A stretch of 64,000 bases of DNA from Pseudomonas putida (GTDB lineage Bacteria; Pseudomonadota; Gammaproteobacteria; Pseudomonadales; Pseudomonadaceae): positions 161,607-225,606 of the forward strand of contig NZ_JANHLK010000010.1 of NCBI RefSeq assembly GCF_028682635.1. Reading direction: 5' to 3'. This document shows, in pieces, positions 63,407-64,000 of this stretch (position 1 is the stretch's first letter; each line of letters starts with the position of its first letter). Below the pieces are notes generated by a model. It ran no database searches. It was given only the letters and a program-made list of their open reading frames with translations, and was not told the origin of the DNA. The translations under genes and the position numbers were made by a program.

Positions 63407-64000
63407 ATGGACCGCAGCACTCGTATTCTCGCTACCCGTCTCCTGTTGGCCGGCGGCGTCATCAGCCTCACGGCGCCTGCTTCTGCTGACTTCATCAAGG
63501 ACAGCAAGGCCAGCCTGGAACTGCGCAACTTTTACTTCAACCGGGATTATCGCCAGACCAACGCCGCGCAATCGAAACAAGAGGAATGGGCCCAGGGGTT
63601 CCTGCTGCGCTATGAATCGGGATTCACTGACGGTTTGATCGGCGTGGGGTTCGATGCGATTGGCCTGCTCGGCGTCAAACTCGATTCGAGCCCCGATCGC
63701 GCCGGTTCCGGCCTGCTCAAACGCCACAGCGACACCAGCAAAGGTGCCCAGGACGAATACGGCGAACTGGGCCTGACCGCCAAACTGCGCGCTTCGAAAA
63801 GTACGCTAAAGCTCGGCACGTTGCTGCCCAAGCTGCCGACGGTACTGGCCAACGATTCACGGCTGTTGCCACAAACCTTCAAGGGCGGTCAGTTGACCTC
63901 GCTCGAACTCGAAGGCCTGACCGTGGATGCCGGTCGGCTGACGCAGGTCAACCAGCGCGACTCCTCGGACTACGAGGACATGGGCATCACCCGCACCGGC
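63407..64000 (+). CDS. OprD-family outer-membrane porin, N-terminal part
   Basis: The first 198 residues of an OprD-type porin; the 3' end lies beyond the window. A signal peptide (RILATRLLLAGGVISLTAPASA) precedes FIKDSKASLELRNFYFNRDY, a hallmark of OprD proteins, and GLIGVGFDAIGLLGVKLDSS is the first beta-hairpin region. AAGGGG lies before the ATG. These barrels admit amino acids or carboxylates; the adjoining operon suggests an acyl carboxylate substrate. Confidence 0.9.
   Translation, partial: MDRSTRILATRLLLAGGVISLTAPASADFIKDSKASLELRNFYFNRDYRQTNAAQSKQEEWAQGFLLRYESGFTDGLIGVGFDAIGLLGVKLDSSPDRAGSGLLKRHSDTSKGAQDEYGELGLTAKLRASKSTLKLGTLLPKLPTVLANDSRLLPQTFKGGQLTSLELEGLTVDAGRLTQVNQRDSSDYEDMGITRTG

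Overview
The window looks like a chromosomal segment of a Pseudomonas of the fluorescens/putida type. The grounds are the GC-rich coding sequence, the many REP-type palindromes of the kind typical of that genus, the dense set of LysR, AraC and MocR regulators, an OprD porin, and gene families common in Pseudomonas (YghU, DUF1302/DUF1329, DUF485-ActP, QEGLA-motif protein). I see no rRNA, tRNA, IS element or CRISPR array. All assignments come from reading motifs and family resemblance, since no database search was possible.

Layout. 1-8.75 kb: catabolic genes, namely the end of an APC permease, an iron alcohol dehydrogenase and aldehyde dehydrogenase pair, a LysR regulator, a nitroreductase, two fumarylacetoacetate-hydrolase-family proteins, a second LysR regulator and a remnant of an MFS transporter. 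8.9-9.9 kb: an intact RES/Xre toxin-antitoxin module with a repeat-containing promoter. 10.4-15.2 kb: an SDR, a VOC protein, RNase Z and a GAF-PAS hybrid histidine kinase. 15.3-18.1 kb: a scrap region with an internally deleted zeta-type toxin and its partner ORF, an orphan terminator, a lone DUF1329 gene, a REP pair and the tail of an alpha/beta hydrolase. 18.1-21.1 kb: RibD-like reductase, YghU and QEGLA-motif protein.

21.1-30.7 kb (minus strand): a six-gene operon running DUF1302 outer-membrane barrel, DUF1329 periplasmic protein, YCF48-type propeller, MMPL/RND inner-membrane pump, DmdC-like acyl-CoA dehydrogenase, NAD(P)H oxidoreductase. It is laid out like an envelope-spanning handling system for a hydrophobic acyl compound. 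A six-copy, 70-bp tandem REP array lies upstream of it.

31.5-39.5 kb: two paralogous AraC regulators flank a BKACE enzyme, an MFS carrier, a Rieske ferredoxin, an acyl-CoA ligase, a deleted YeiH transporter and a carboxymuconolactone-decarboxylase-like protein. Two classes of direct-repeat sites with a 21-bp period connect this block: one pair lies upstream of BKACE and of the YeiH remnant, the other upstream of the decarboxylase-like gene/second AraC gene and of the DUF1302 operon. The two operons are therefore probably co-regulated, which I regard as the best candidate for an undescribed system here.

39.5-49.7 kb: DUF3422 protein, a secreted zincin-like protein, a polar amino-acid ABC transporter, an APC permease divergent from a MocR regulator, a D-amino-acid-dehydrogenase-like enzyme and a RidA protein. 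49.8-54.5 kb: a small K+ channel, a 24-residue membrane peptide gene, a diguanylate cyclase, two unknown membrane proteins and an AI-2E-family protein. 54.6-64 kb: a FixL/FixJ-style two-component pair divergent from an operon of acyl-CoA ligase, DUF485, ActP-like symporter and a second DmdC-like dehydrogenase, followed by an OprD porin cut by the window edge.
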